The notes beneath the pieces were generated by a model. It saw only the letters and a list, made by a program, of their open reading frames with translations. It was not told the origin of the DNA and searched no databases. Shown one piece after another: positions 1 to 8,047 of a stretch of 28,037 nucleotides of DNA. The DNA is from CBW1002 sp046081905 (GTDB lineage Bacteria > Cyanobacteriota > Cyanobacteriia > PCC-6307 > Cyanobiaceae), in the NCBI GenBank assembly GCA_046081905.1, contig JBJTWS010000117.1, positions 1-28,037 on the forward strand. Reading direction: 5' to 3'. The first letter of the stretch is position 1; every line of letters begins with the position of its first letter. Both the position numbers and the translations under genes were made by a program.

Positions 1-24
1 GCCCCCCGCAAGGGGGGCTTTTTT
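1..24 (+). terminator. Rho-independent terminator of the gene upstream of the window
   Basis: A perfect 7-bp G+C stem (1-7 with 12-18) closed by a GCAA tetraloop is followed by six T residues (19-24). It ends transcription of a + strand gene lying left of the window. Since cpcE follows, that gene may belong to a phycocyanin (cpc) operon, but this is inference. Confidence 0.9.
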
Positions 25-156
25 GTGGTCGTTTCTTGGGCAGGCGTCGATCTCGCCTGTTTTGTTGCTGCTTGGTTGCGGGCTTCCGGGCCGGTGGCCA
101 GCGCGGGCCTGGCCGGTGGCAGCATCGGGCCCAGGCGCAACGGCAGCCAGCAGACG

Positions 157-1008
157 ATGAGCGGCAGCGATGGCATCGGCGCCGGCGGCGCCACACCCGG
201 TGGCGGCGAGCCGATCACGGAGGCGGAGGCCCTGCGCCGGCTGCGCCTCACGGACGACCCCTCCGCCCAGTACTACGCCGCCTGGTGGCTGGGGCGGAAC
301 CGCAGCCGCCACCCCGAGGCGGTGCCGCTGCTGCAGGAGGCCCTGCGCCAGCGCCGCCCGCGCGACCCCGGTGCCGGGGTGGAGGAGAACGCCGTGGCCC
401 GCAATGCCGCCCGCGCCCTCGGCAAGCTCGGCGAGCCGGCCGCCGCGGCGATCCCCGATCTGCTCGCCACCCTCGAGGACGCGGACCACGGCCTGCGGGA
501 AGCGGCCGCCCGCGCCCTCGGCGACCTGCGGGCGCTCGAAGCGGTGCAGCCCCTCTGCCGGCGCCTGGCCAGCGGCCCGGCCGTGGCCGGGGCGATGCAG
601 CCGGGCACGCCGCGGCTGCAGGAACCCTGCGAGGCCCTGCTGGAGGCCCTCGGGGACATCGGCACCGCCACCCCCGAGGTGCTGGCGGTGATCCGCCCCT
701 TCGTGGAGCACGAACGGCCCCTGATCCGCAGCGCCGCCTGCCGGGCCCTGCTGCAGCTCACGGGGGAAGCCGTCTGGGGGGAGCAGCTGGTGACCCTGCT
801 GCAGCACCCCCAGCTGCAGGTGCGCCGCGCCGCCCTGATGGACCTGGGTGCCGTGGGCTGGCGGCCGGCCCTCGAGCCGATCGCCGCCACCCTGGCGGAG
901 AACAGCCTCAAGCTGATCGCCCTGCGGGGCCTGGTGGAGCAGGGCGGCGACGATGACGCCATGCCCAGCACCGAGGCCGTGCTGGAGGTGATGGATGCGC
1001 TGCTCTGA
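157..1008 (+). CDS. cpcE: Phycocyanobilin lyase subunit CpcE (phycocyanin alpha subunit, HEAT repeats)
   Basis: CpcE forms a heterodimer with CpcF that attaches phycocyanobilin to Cys84 of the phycocyanin alpha subunit, in the cytoplasm. The protein is 283 residues from the ATG at 157. It shows the family's N-terminal YYAAWWLGR segment, alpha-helical HEAT-like repeats (RNAARALGKLG, REAAARALGDL, RSAACRALLQLTG, RRAALMDLGAVG) and the C-terminal ENSLKLIALRGL segment. An upstream in-frame GTG at 25 would add 44 low-complexity residues directly after a terminator, so the ATG is preferred; no strong ribosome binding site is visible. cpcF begins 13 bp downstream, giving the usual cpcEF pair. The substrate subunit genes are not in the window, so a related lyase of another phycobiliprotein (for example RpcE) cannot be excluded. 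Confidence 0.9.
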   Translation: MSGSDGIGAGGATPGGGEPITEAEALRRLRLTDDPSAQYYAAWWLGRNRSRHPEAVPLLQEALRQRRPRDPGAGVEENAVARNAARALGKLGEPAAAAIPDLLATLEDADHGLREAAARALGDLRALEAVQPLCRRLASGPAVAGAMQPGTPRLQEPCEALLEALGDIGTATPEVLAVIRPFVEHERPLIRSAACRALLQLTGEAVWGEQLVTLLQHPQLQVRRAALMDLGAVGWRPALEPIAATLAENSLKLIALRGLVEQGGDDDAMPSTEAVLEVMDALL

Positions 1009-1021
1009 GAGCCTGAATCCC

Positions 1022-1702
1022 ATGACCCATCCCCCTTCCCCTGCGGCAGCCACCGTGGAGCCCTTGGTGCAGGCGGTGCAGCAGGCCGCCACGGCGCTGG
1101 AGCTGCTGCAAGCCACCCAGGCGCTGGCCGCCGCGGCCCACCCCGCCGTCGCCCCCTGCCTGGTGGAGGTGCTGGGGTTCAACAACCCCGGCGCCGCCGT
1201 GGCCGCGGTGGACGGGCTGATCGCCCTGGGCCCGGCGGCGGTGGAGCCGATCCTCCGGGACCTGGATGGCTACAACTACGGCGCCCGGGCCTGGGCCGTG
1301 CGCGCCCTGGCGGGCATCGGCGATGTGCGGGGGCTGGAGGTGCTGGAGGAAGCCCTCGGCCACGACATCGGCCCGAGCGTGCGCCGTGCCGCCGCCCGCG
1401 GCCTCGGCCAGCTGCGGCTGGCGGATCTGGAGGCAGACCACCGCTCCGCGGTGACGGAGCGCTGCCTGCGGGCCCTCGAGGCCGGCACCGGCGACGGCGA
1501 GTGGGTGGTGCGCTATGCGGTGGTGGTGGGCCTCCACTCCCTGGCCCACTCCCTGGCCCACGGGCCGAAGGGGGAAGCAGAGCGGATCGGGCGGGTGCGG
1601 CAGGCCCTGGAGAACCGCAGCCACCCCGACCAGGAGGCGGTGCCGGTGGTGCGGCTGCGGGCCCGCCACGGGCTCACCCAGCTGGAGGCGCTGCATGGCT
1701 GA
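1022..1702 (+). CDS. cpcF: Phycocyanobilin lyase subunit CpcF
   Basis: CpcF is the second, shorter HEAT-repeat subunit of the CpcE/CpcF phycocyanobilin lyase. The 226-residue product carries the family signature in its first half: LVEVLGFNNPGAAVAAVDGL, then LDGYNYGARAWAVRALAGIG and SVRRAAARGLGQLR, which are consecutive HEAT-like helix pairs. The ATG at 1022 was chosen because it lies clear of cpcE; an in-frame ATG at 995 would overlap the cpcE end and add nine residues without similarity to the family. The 3' end overlaps the phosphatase gene by 8 bp, so the three genes probably share one transcript. Confidence 0.9.
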   Translation: MTHPPSPAAATVEPLVQAVQQAATALELLQATQALAAAAHPAVAPCLVEVLGFNNPGAAVAAVDGLIALGPAAVEPILRDLDGYNYGARAWAVRALAGIGDVRGLEVLEEALGHDIGPSVRRAAARGLGQLRLADLEADHRSAVTERCLRALEAGTGDGEWVVRYAVVVGLHSLAHSLAHGPKGEAERIGRVRQALENRSHPDQEAVPVVRLRARHGLTQLEALHG

Positions 1703-2201
1703 AACCCGCCTGCTGTTTGTGTGTCTCGGCAACATCTGCCGCTCCCCCGCCGCCGAGGGGGTGTTCCTGCACCTGCTGGCCCGCGAGGGACTTGAGGAGC
1801 ACTTCGTGGTGGATTCGGCCGGAACCGGCGGCTGGCATGTGGGCCGGCCCGCCGATCCGCGCATGCGGGCCGCCGCCCAGCGGCGCGGCATCACCCTGCC
1901 CAGCCGCGCCCGCCAGATCGAGCGCGCCGACCTGACCCGCTTCGATCGCATCCTCACCATGGACGAGGACAACCTCCAGGCGGTGCAGGCCCTGGCCCGG
2001 GAAGGCGGCGGCAACGCCACAACCCTGGCGGGCGAGCCGATCGCCAGGATCGAGCCGATCACGCGGCACTGCCGCCGATTTCGCGCCCACGAGGTGCCCG
2101 ACCCCTACTACGGCGGCGAGGCCGGCTTCGAGCAGGTGCTGGATCTGCTCGAGGATGCCTGCGGCGGCCTGCTGGAGCAGCTCCGCCCAGGGAACCGTTG
2201 A
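1695..2201 (+). CDS. Low-molecular-weight protein tyrosine phosphatase
   Basis: A cytoplasmic phosphatase of the LMW-PTP family, which hydrolyses phosphotyrosine through a phosphocysteine intermediate. The 168-residue protein has the P-loop CLGNICRS at residues 10-17 (nucleophile Cys10, Arg16) right at the N-terminus, and the general-acid loop VPDPYYGG around Asp136, both in the standard places and at normal length. The start overlaps cpcF by 8 bp, which suggests translational coupling. The gene ends 2 bp before the stop of convergent panC/cmk. The physiological substrate cannot be told from sequence; relatives act on tyrosine kinases of exopolysaccharide export or, in cyanobacteria, have been linked to photosynthetic proteins. 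Confidence 0.9.
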   Translation: MAETRLLFVCLGNICRSPAAEGVFLHLLAREGLEEHFVVDSAGTGGWHVGRPADPRMRAAAQRRGITLPSRARQIERADLTRFDRILTMDEDNLQAVQALAREGGGNATTLAGEPIARIEPITRHCRRFRAHEVPDPYYGGEAGFEQVLDLLEDACGGLLEQLRPGNR

Positions 2202-2203
2202 AT

Positions 2204-3790
2204 TCAGGGGCGCATGGCCGGGGCGGGCCAGGCGTCCTCGGGCACCCGCTGGCGGAACAGATCGATCAGGCGCTGGATCACCGCCTCGATCGGGAGGCCA
2301 TCGGTGATCAGCTCCACCGCGTCGTCGGCCTGACGCAGGGGCGCCACCGCCCGGCTGGAATCCTGATCATCGCGCTCGCGGATCTGGGTCTCCAGCTCCG
2401 CCAGGGGGGGCACCGGGAAGCCGCGCTGCTCCAGGTCGAGGGCCCGGCGGCGGGCCCGCTCCGCCGGGGTGGCGGTGAGGAACACCTTCAGGTCCGCCCC
2501 CGGGAACACGGCGGTGCCGATGTCGCGTCCCTCGGCCACCAGTCCGCCCCGCTCGCCGAGGGCCTGCTGCTGGCGGGTGAGCGCCTGCCGCACGCAGGGG
2601 TGGGCCGCCACCAGCGACACCTGCCCGGTAACGGCAGGGGAGCGGATCGCCTCGGTCACGTCGTGGCCCTGGATCCGCACCCTCTGGCCCCCCTCCGCCG
2701 CCACCTCCAGCTGCAGATCGAGGTTCTCCAGCAGGGGCTCCACGGCCTCGGCATCGGCCGGATCGACCCCCTCCTGCTGCACCCACCAGGTCACGGCCCG
2801 GTACATCGCGCCGGTGTCGAGGTAGAGCAGCCACAGCCGCTCGGCGAAGGCACGGGTCACCGTGCTCTTGCCGGCCCCGGCGGGGCCGTCGATGGCAACG
2901 ATCGGAAGACGGCTCATCAGAAAAGTGTGATCGATCAGGCGGCTGGGGCCGCAGTGCACGGCGGTGGCCAGGAGCGTGAGCCCCTCCGCCCGGGGCAGGG
3001 GCGCCAGGCTGTGGGCCCCCACCAGCTCCACATACTCCACATCGAGGCCCGCCTGCTCGAGGGGCTGGCGCACGGCCCGCTCCAGAACGGCGGCCTCGCG
3101 CTCACCGCGGCCATGCAGGGCGGCCGCCGCGGCCAGGGCCTGGGGCACCAGGGCCGCCCGCCGCCGCTGGGGCGCATCGAGGTAGCGGTTGCGGGAGCTG
3201 AAGGCCAGGCCGTCGGCCTCCCGCACCGTGCTGCAGCCCTCCACCACCACAGGGAGTCCGAGGTCGCGTGCCACGCGGCGCAGGATCACCAGCTGCTGCC
3301 AGTCCTTCTCGCCAAGCAGGAGCCGATCCGGTCGGATCAGGCTCAGCAGCCGCACCACCACGGTGGCAACCCCATCGAAGTGGCCCGGCCGGTGACGGCC
3401 GCAGAGGCCGGCCTGGAGATCCTGCGGTGGCCGCACCCGCGTGAGCCCCTCCTCCCCCCAGGGGTAGATCTCCTCCACCGACGGCAGGAAGAGGGCATCA
3501 GCCCCCGCCTCGGCCGCCAGGGCGGCATCGCGGCCGGGATCGCGGGGATAGCGGGCAAAGTCCTCGCCGGGGCCGAACTGGAGCGGGTTCACGAACACGC
3601 TCACCAGCACCGCCGCGGAGCCGCCGCCGGTCCCCTGGGAGGCACGGCGGATCAGCTCCTGGTGGCCCGCATGCAGGGCGCCCATGGTGGGCACGAAGTG
3701 GATCGCCTGGCCTGCCCGGCGCCGCTCGCCGCACCAGCGCCGCAGGGCCGCGCGGGTGGGAAGCAGGGGAAGCGGCGCGGAAGACTCCAT
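2204..3790 (-). CDS. panC/cmk: Bifunctional pantoate-beta-alanine ligase / cytidylate kinase
   Basis: A fusion typical of cyanobacteria, 528 residues. Residues 1 to about 290 are pantothenate synthetase (ATP + pantoate + beta-alanine to pantothenate), with the PTMGALHAGH nucleotide-binding motif at 34-43, VSVFVNPLQF, and FSSRNRYL. Residues 292-528 are CMP kinase, opening with the P-loop GPAGAGKST (302-310) and including LDTGAMYRAV and AEGRDIGT. The open frame runs upstream through rlpA in another frame, but family similarity begins just after the ATG at 3790, so that start was taken. The gene follows rlpA on the same strand after an 83-bp gap and is convergent with the phosphatase gene, leaving no room for a separate terminator. 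Confidence 0.93.
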   Translation of the reverse strand: MESSAPLPLLPTRAALRRWCGERRRAGQAIHFVPTMGALHAGHQELIRRASQGTGGGSAAVLVSVFVNPLQFGPGEDFARYPRDPGRDAALAAEAGADALFLPSVEEIYPWGEEGLTRVRPPQDLQAGLCGRHRPGHFDGVATVVVRLLSLIRPDRLLLGEKDWQQLVILRRVARDLGLPVVVEGCSTVREADGLAFSSRNRYLDAPQRRRAALVPQALAAAAALHGRGEREAAVLERAVRQPLEQAGLDVEYVELVGAHSLAPLPRAEGLTLLATAVHCGPSRLIDHTFLMSRLPIVAIDGPAGAGKSTVTRAFAERLWLLYLDTGAMYRAVTWWVQQEGVDPADAEAVEPLLENLDLQLEVAAEGGQRVRIQGHDVTEAIRSPAVTGQVSLVAAHPCVRQALTRQQQALGERGGLVAEGRDIGTAVFPGADLKVFLTATPAERARRRALDLEQRGFPVPPLAELETQIRERDDQDSSRAVAPLRQADDAVELITDGLPIEAVIQRLIDLFRQRVPEDAWPAPAMRP

Positions 3791-3873
3791 CAAGGCAGCA
3801 GAAAGCCCACCCGCCAGGTTGACGGATGGGCTGAACGGGAACGGACAGGAACTGGAGCGAACGCCCAGCAGTC

Positions 3874-4461
<588 letters not shown>

Positions 4462-4473
4462 GACAAGCGAAAC

Positions 4474-4492
4474 CGGCAGCACACAACTGCCG
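4474..4492 (-). promoter_or_regulatory. Hairpin in the rlpA leader, next to the start codon
   Basis: CGGCAG (4474-4479) and CTGCCG (4487-4492) form a perfect 6-bp stem with a 7-nt loop. In the rlpA mRNA the stem ends 12 nt before the ATG at 4461, where a ribosome would load, so it could lower translation or mark an element. Function is inference. Confidence 0.4.
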
Positions 4493-4757
4493 TCACCGGA
4501 AAATCCGATGACCCGTTGGCTATGACTTCGACCTCGAGATGGAAGAGATAGAGGAAGAAGTCGCCAGCGCGGTTCCTATCAGAAAAGACGACGAGACGAA
4601 CTTAACCGCTTCATTCGGGCGTTTCTGTCAGCCACGCACCAGAAACAAGTGATCAGGAAAGGTCATCAATCGCGAAATTCTTGACCCCTACAGACTTTTT
4701 CGCCCCTCCGCCAGCTCCTTTTGATCAGCAGGGCCAATCACCTCGATAAGCCGTGCT

Positions 4758-4810
4758 GATCGGAAATTGTGCCGATCGGCCAGTCGTCCACCCCCGGCGA
4801 GGGGGCTGGA
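4758..4810 (+). promoter_or_regulatory. Tandem hairpins upstream of purM
   Basis: Two inverted repeats lie in the 5' region of purM. GATCGG (4758-4763) pairs with CCGATC (4772-4777) across 8 nt. Then TCCACCCCC (4787-4795) pairs with GGGGG-c-TGGA (4801-4810), with one bulge and the loop GGCGA. Neither has a T-tract, so they are not ordinary terminators. A leader attenuator or protein-binding sites are possible. Confidence 0.35.
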
Positions 4811-4872
4811 TGCTCCTTGGAGCGATCGCCGGGCAGGATCAGGGGGCTGAACGACGAGCGGAGACGCACGGC

Positions 4873-5907
4873 ATGGACTACCGCACGGCGGGGGTGGACG
4901 TGGTGGCGGGACGGGCCTTCGTGGAGCGCATCCGCAGCAGCGTCGAGGCCACGCGCCGCCCCGAGGTGGTGGGCGGGCTCGGGGGCTTCGGCGGGCTCTG
5001 CCGGCTGCCCGCCGGCCTGAAGCGGCCCCTGCTGGTCTCCGGCACCGATGGGGTGGGCACCAAGCTCGAGCTGGCCCAGTCCCATGGGCGCCACCACGAC
5101 GTGGGCATCGACCTGGTGGCCATGTGCGTCAACGACGTGATCACCAGCGGCGCCGAGCCCCTCTTCTTTCTCGACTACATCGCCACCGGCAAGCTCAGCC
5201 CCGGGGCCATGGCCGAGGTGGTGGAGGGCATCGCCGAGGGCTGCCGCCAGAGCGGCTGCGCCCTGCTGGGGGGAGAAACCGCCGAGATGCCGGGCTTCTA
5301 CGGGCCGGGCCGCTACGACCTGGCCGGCTTCTGTGTGGCCGTGGTGGAGGAGGACGAACTGATCGATGGCCGCTCCGTGGTGGCGGGCGAACGGATCGTG
5401 GCCGTGGCCAGCAGCGGCGTGCACAGCAACGGCTTCAGCCTGGTGCGCCGCATCCTCGAGATGAACCACGTCACCGCCGACACCCCACTCCCCGGCGGAG
5501 GCCCCCTGATCGAGGCGCTGCTGCGCCCCACCCAGCTCTATGGCGCCCTGGTGCAGGGGCTGCTGCAGCGCCGCCTGCCCCTGCACGGCATGGCCCACAT
5601 CACCGGCGGCGGGCTGCCGGAGAATCTGCCCCGCTGCCTGCCGGCGGGGCTGCACGCCCGTCTCGACGCCGGCAGCTGGCAACGTCCGGTCCTGTTCCGC
5701 TGGCTGCAGGAGGCGGGTTCGGTTCCCGAGGCCGACCTCTGGAACACCTTCAATCTGGGGGTGGGCTTCTGCCTGGTGGTGCCGCCCGAGGCCAGCGCGG
5801 CGGTGCTCGAAGCCTGCGGCGCCCTGGGATACGAGGCGTGGCTGCTCGGGGAGGTGCTGGAGGGGGCGGCGCCCGCCGGGGCGCCCCTGGCGGGCCTGCC
5901 GGTTTGA
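4873..5907 (+). CDS. purM: Phosphoribosylformylglycinamidine cyclo-ligase (AIR synthetase)
   Basis: PurM makes aminoimidazole ribonucleotide from FGAM with ATP, the fifth step of purine synthesis, as a cytoplasmic homodimer. The 344-residue product has the expected PurM motifs in order: GTDGVGTKLELA near residue 57, DLVAMCVNDVITSGAEPLFF, LLGGETAEMPGFY, SSGVHSNGFSLVR, HITGGGLPENLPR and WNTFNLGVGF. The frame is open back to a GTG at 4753, but family similarity starts at MDYRTAGVDVVAG, supporting the ATG at 4873. Length is normal. It heads a short + strand group with the unrecognised gene at 6046. Confidence 0.95.
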   Translation: MDYRTAGVDVVAGRAFVERIRSSVEATRRPEVVGGLGGFGGLCRLPAGLKRPLLVSGTDGVGTKLELAQSHGRHHDVGIDLVAMCVNDVITSGAEPLFFLDYIATGKLSPGAMAEVVEGIAEGCRQSGCALLGGETAEMPGFYGPGRYDLAGFCVAVVEEDELIDGRSVVAGERIVAVASSGVHSNGFSLVRRILEMNHVTADTPLPGGGPLIEALLRPTQLYGALVQGLLQRRLPLHGMAHITGGGLPENLPRCLPAGLHARLDAGSWQRPVLFRWLQEAGSVPEADLWNTFNLGVGFCLVVPPEASAAVLEACGALGYEAWLLGEVLEGAAPAGAPLAGLPV

Positions 5908-6045
5908 AGGGCTCGGGGAAGCCGCGGGCTCGGGAGACGGGGGAATCCGCACCAGGGCCCCCAGCGAAGCTCTGCTTAACCTTCCCCAGCGGCATCCCTG
6001 GCCCCGCCGGGGAGCGCCGCTTTGTGAAACCTTGTGGATCAGGAA

Positions 6046-6702
6046 ATGTTCGATACCTCCAAGCGCATCACCCGGCGACGTAGCTCCGCCGGTCCAGTGC
6101 CGCCGGTGCGCCCCCAGCGTCCCCGCGATGGCTTCAACGCCCCCCGCACCGGCGGGTTGCGGCCCACCTTCCTGGCCCTGCGGGACCACGGCAAGGTGTA
6201 CGTGGCCGATCTGCCCCGCCTCTCCGACGGCCAGCTGGCCCATGTGGCCAAGGAGGCCCAGGAGGTGCTCGAAAGCCTCCGCCGCCGCCTGGAGGAACTG
6301 GAGGGCCGCGCCGTTCTCACCGAGGCCGAGCAGGACACCCGCATCCGGGCCTCCACTAAGCGGGATGTGACCGAGCGCTTCATCAGCGCCATCCAGGAGG
6401 AGCAGGAGCTGCGCCGCAGCAATCCGGCCCTGCGGGCCGCCGCCGGCGAATCCCTGGCCCGGGCCTTCCTGGAGGTGGCCCGCCACCGCCTGCCCGGGGC
6501 CACCTTTGATTCCCTGCTGCAGGAAGCCCTGGCCGCCTGCGGCCCCGGCGAGGCCCCCGACGATGCCGAGCCGCGCAACCGTGCGGCCGGGGAGGGCCAG
6601 CCGCCGCTGCTGCGCCGCCTGGAGGGGGGCGCCGAGGAGCGTCCCGCCGCCCTGCCGGTGGTGCTCACCCCCGCCCCGGTGACCCTGCCGGCGGCCCTCT
6701 GA
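6046..6702 (+). CDS. Unrecognised protein, helical centre with basic N-terminus
   Basis: I do not recognise this 218-residue protein. The N-terminus is strongly basic (KRITRRRS) and proline-rich. It is followed by a conserved-looking block (GLRPTFLALRDHGKVYVADL), then a charged helical stretch of about 80 residues (KEAQEVLESLRRRLEELE and RFISAIQEEQELRR) that could form a coiled coil, and a low-complexity Pro/Ala tail. No signal peptide or membrane segment is seen. The start is uncertain: a GTG at 6034 lies four codons upstream, and the AGGA before the ATG at 6046 is too close to be its ribosome binding site. Coding is supported by length, GC-rich third positions and compact spacing; it converges with the aldo/keto reductase gene 34 bp away. 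Confidence 0.75.
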   Translation: MFDTSKRITRRRSSAGPVPPVRPQRPRDGFNAPRTGGLRPTFLALRDHGKVYVADLPRLSDGQLAHVAKEAQEVLESLRRRLEELEGRAVLTEAEQDTRIRASTKRDVTERFISAIQEEQELRRSNPALRAAAGESLARAFLEVARHRLPGATFDSLLQEALAACGPGEAPDDAEPRNRAAGEGQPPLLRRLEGGAEERPAALPVVLTPAPVTLPAAL

Positions 6703-6736
6703 GTCGGTCGGGCTGCCGCGCAACCCGCGGAGCCGC

Positions 6737-7741
6737 TCAGGCGCTCTGGAACGGATTGGCGGGCATGCGCACCTCCTGGGCCTGGGCCAGCTGGTCGAGC
6801 TCCCGCCGTTCCTCCCCGCTGAGCTGCCAGGCCAGGGAGGCAGCAACCGCCGCCACCTGATCCGGACGCCGCAGCCCCGGGATCGGCAGGGCTCCGTGGG
6901 CCCGGCACCAGTTCAGCGCCACCGCCGCCGGCGCCACGCCCCTGGCGGCGGCTATCGCCTGCAGACGCCGCAGCAGCGGTTGCGCCGCCGGCAGCAGCCG
7001 TCGTCGCAGGGCCCCGCGGGGTCCCGAAGGCGGCGGCGCTGCCGCTTCATCCTGCAGCGCCAGCAGCCCCAGGGCGAGGGGGCTGTAGGCGATCAGTTCG
7101 ATCCCCAGATCCCGGCACACGTCCGCCACCCCCCCCGGCGCGATCGGCTCCGGCGCCAGCAGCGAAAGCTGCACCTGCACGCTCCGCAGCGCCACGCCCC
7201 GCGCCGCCAGCAGGGCGTGCACACGCCGCAGCCGCTGGGGCCCCATGTTCGACACCCCCAGGGAGCCCACCTCCCCCGCCTCGAGCAGGTCGGCGAGCCC
7301 CTGCAGCAGCGGCTCCTCCTGCCAGGGGGCGTAGCGGGCCGTGCTCCAGTGCAGCTGCACCAAATCGAGCTTGCCCTGCAGCCGCCGGCGGGAGGCGGCG
7401 AAGGCCCGGTGCAGGCCGCGGCGTCCGAGGCGCCAGGGGAACGGGGCGAGCTTGGTGGCCACCGTGACCCGCTGGCGCTCCAGGGGCGACAGGGCGGCGC
7501 AGCACTGGCCCAGCAACTCCTCGCTGCGGCCGTTGTAGCGGCCGGTGCCGTAGGAGTCGGCCGTGTCGAAGAAGGTGAGGCCGCTGGCCAGGGCCCGCTG
7601 GAAGGTGGCGGCGATCGCGGGGTCCTGGGTGGGCTCGTAGCCCCAGAGGAAGCGGTTGCCCCAGGCCCAGGTGCCCACGCCGATGCCGGGCCCGGAGGGG
7701 GAGGAAAGCACCATCAGCGCGGCCGGGGGAGGAACCGCCAT
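6737..7741 (-). CDS. Aldo/keto reductase family protein
   Basis: An NADPH-dependent oxidoreductase of the aldo/keto reductase TIM-barrel superfamily, 334 residues. The catalytic tetrad is visible: Asp59 and Tyr64 in FFDTADSYGTG, Lys97 in VATKLAPFP and His131 in LVQLHWS. Also present are SLGVSNMGP, IAYSPLALGLL and the cofactor-binding C-terminal piece PIPGLRRPDQV. The substrate is unknown; similar cyanobacterial proteins are annotated only at family level. The ATG at 7741 is used, but a second in-frame ATG at 7714 is possible, since similarity begins only near residue 18. The start is 59 bp from the divergent microprotein gene at 7801, so the two may share a control region. Confidence 0.9.
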   Translation of the reverse strand: MAVPPPAALMVLSSPSGPGIGVGTWAWGNRFLWGYEPTQDPAIAATFQRALASGLTFFDTADSYGTGRYNGRSEELLGQCCAALSPLERQRVTVATKLAPFPWRLGRRGLHRAFAASRRRLQGKLDLVQLHWSTARYAPWQEEPLLQGLADLLEAGEVGSLGVSNMGPQRLRRVHALLAARGVALRSVQVQLSLLAPEPIAPGGVADVCRDLGIELIAYSPLALGLLALQDEAAAPPPSGPRGALRRRLLPAAQPLLRRLQAIAAARGVAPAAVALNWCRAHGALPIPGLRRPDQVAAVAASLAWQLSGEERRELDQLAQAQEVRMPANPFQSA

Positions 7742-7800
7742 GATCGAACCCGGTCCGCCCCCGCCGCGGAGAGCCCGAGCCCCCCTGCTCCCCCTCGCCG

Positions 7801-7983
7801 ATGTCCCCCAGCCCGAACGGATCCGCTGCGGCGGACATCCCCGCGGCCAGCCCGTCCCAGGGGGACGCGGGCCAGCGGCAGCCGGCAGCGCCGCCGGAGC
7901 CGGTGCTCTGCGGCCACTGCGGCCGCACCGCCAGCAACGGCATCAGCTGCCAGGGCTTCTGCGTGGCCGATTCGGGCTACTGA
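7801..7983 (+). CDS. Small protein with CxxC-x9-CxxxC motif, function unknown
   Basis: A 60-residue protein. The first 33 residues are Ser/Pro/Ala-rich and look disordered. The C-terminal 27 residues are very different and compact: two cysteines spaced CxxC, nine residues, then two more spaced CxxxC (Cys37, Cys40, Cys50, Cys54), ending in VADSGY. Four cysteines with glycine and histidine near them suggest a small metal-binding or redox-active knuckle, but this is inference. It has no signal peptide. No strong ribosome binding site precedes the ATG. It lies between a divergent aldo/keto reductase and an exported protein on the same strand. Confidence 0.7.
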   Translation: MSPSPNGSAAADIPAASPSQGDAGQRQPAAPPEPVLCGHCGRTASNGISCQGFCVADSGY

Positions 7984-8047
7984 GCCCGCAGCGGCCCCTC
8001 ACTGGCCGGAGCCGGCGAGCGCTCCTGGGCAGAAGCTCGGTGCCACG

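Larger units (their letters stand above)
4462..4872. other. Divergent rlpA/purM intergenic region with lower GC
   Basis: About 410 bp without a supported gene. Its middle (about 4510-4750) is visibly richer in A and T than the rest of the window. It should hold the promoters of rlpA (-) and purM (+). A weak minus-strand candidate is TTAAGT (4600-4605) and TGATAG (4576-4581), 18 bp apart, firing toward rlpA. TTGACC at 4681-4686 has no matching -10 box. A GCGATCGC (HIP1) octamer lies at 4822-4829. I see no riboswitch that I can name. Confidence 0.5.

Noticed and set aside
4681..4709. TTGACC as a -35 box for purM.
   Set aside because: No acceptable -10 at 16-18 bp.
6716..6730. Stem CCGCG/CGCGG between the gene at 6046 and the aldo/keto reductase as a terminator.
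   Set aside because: Five base pairs and no T-tract; too weak to call in such GC-rich sequence.
4738..6846. A 702-codon minus-strand open frame across purM.
   Set aside because: Shadow of purM and the next gene in high-GC sequence; low-complexity product.
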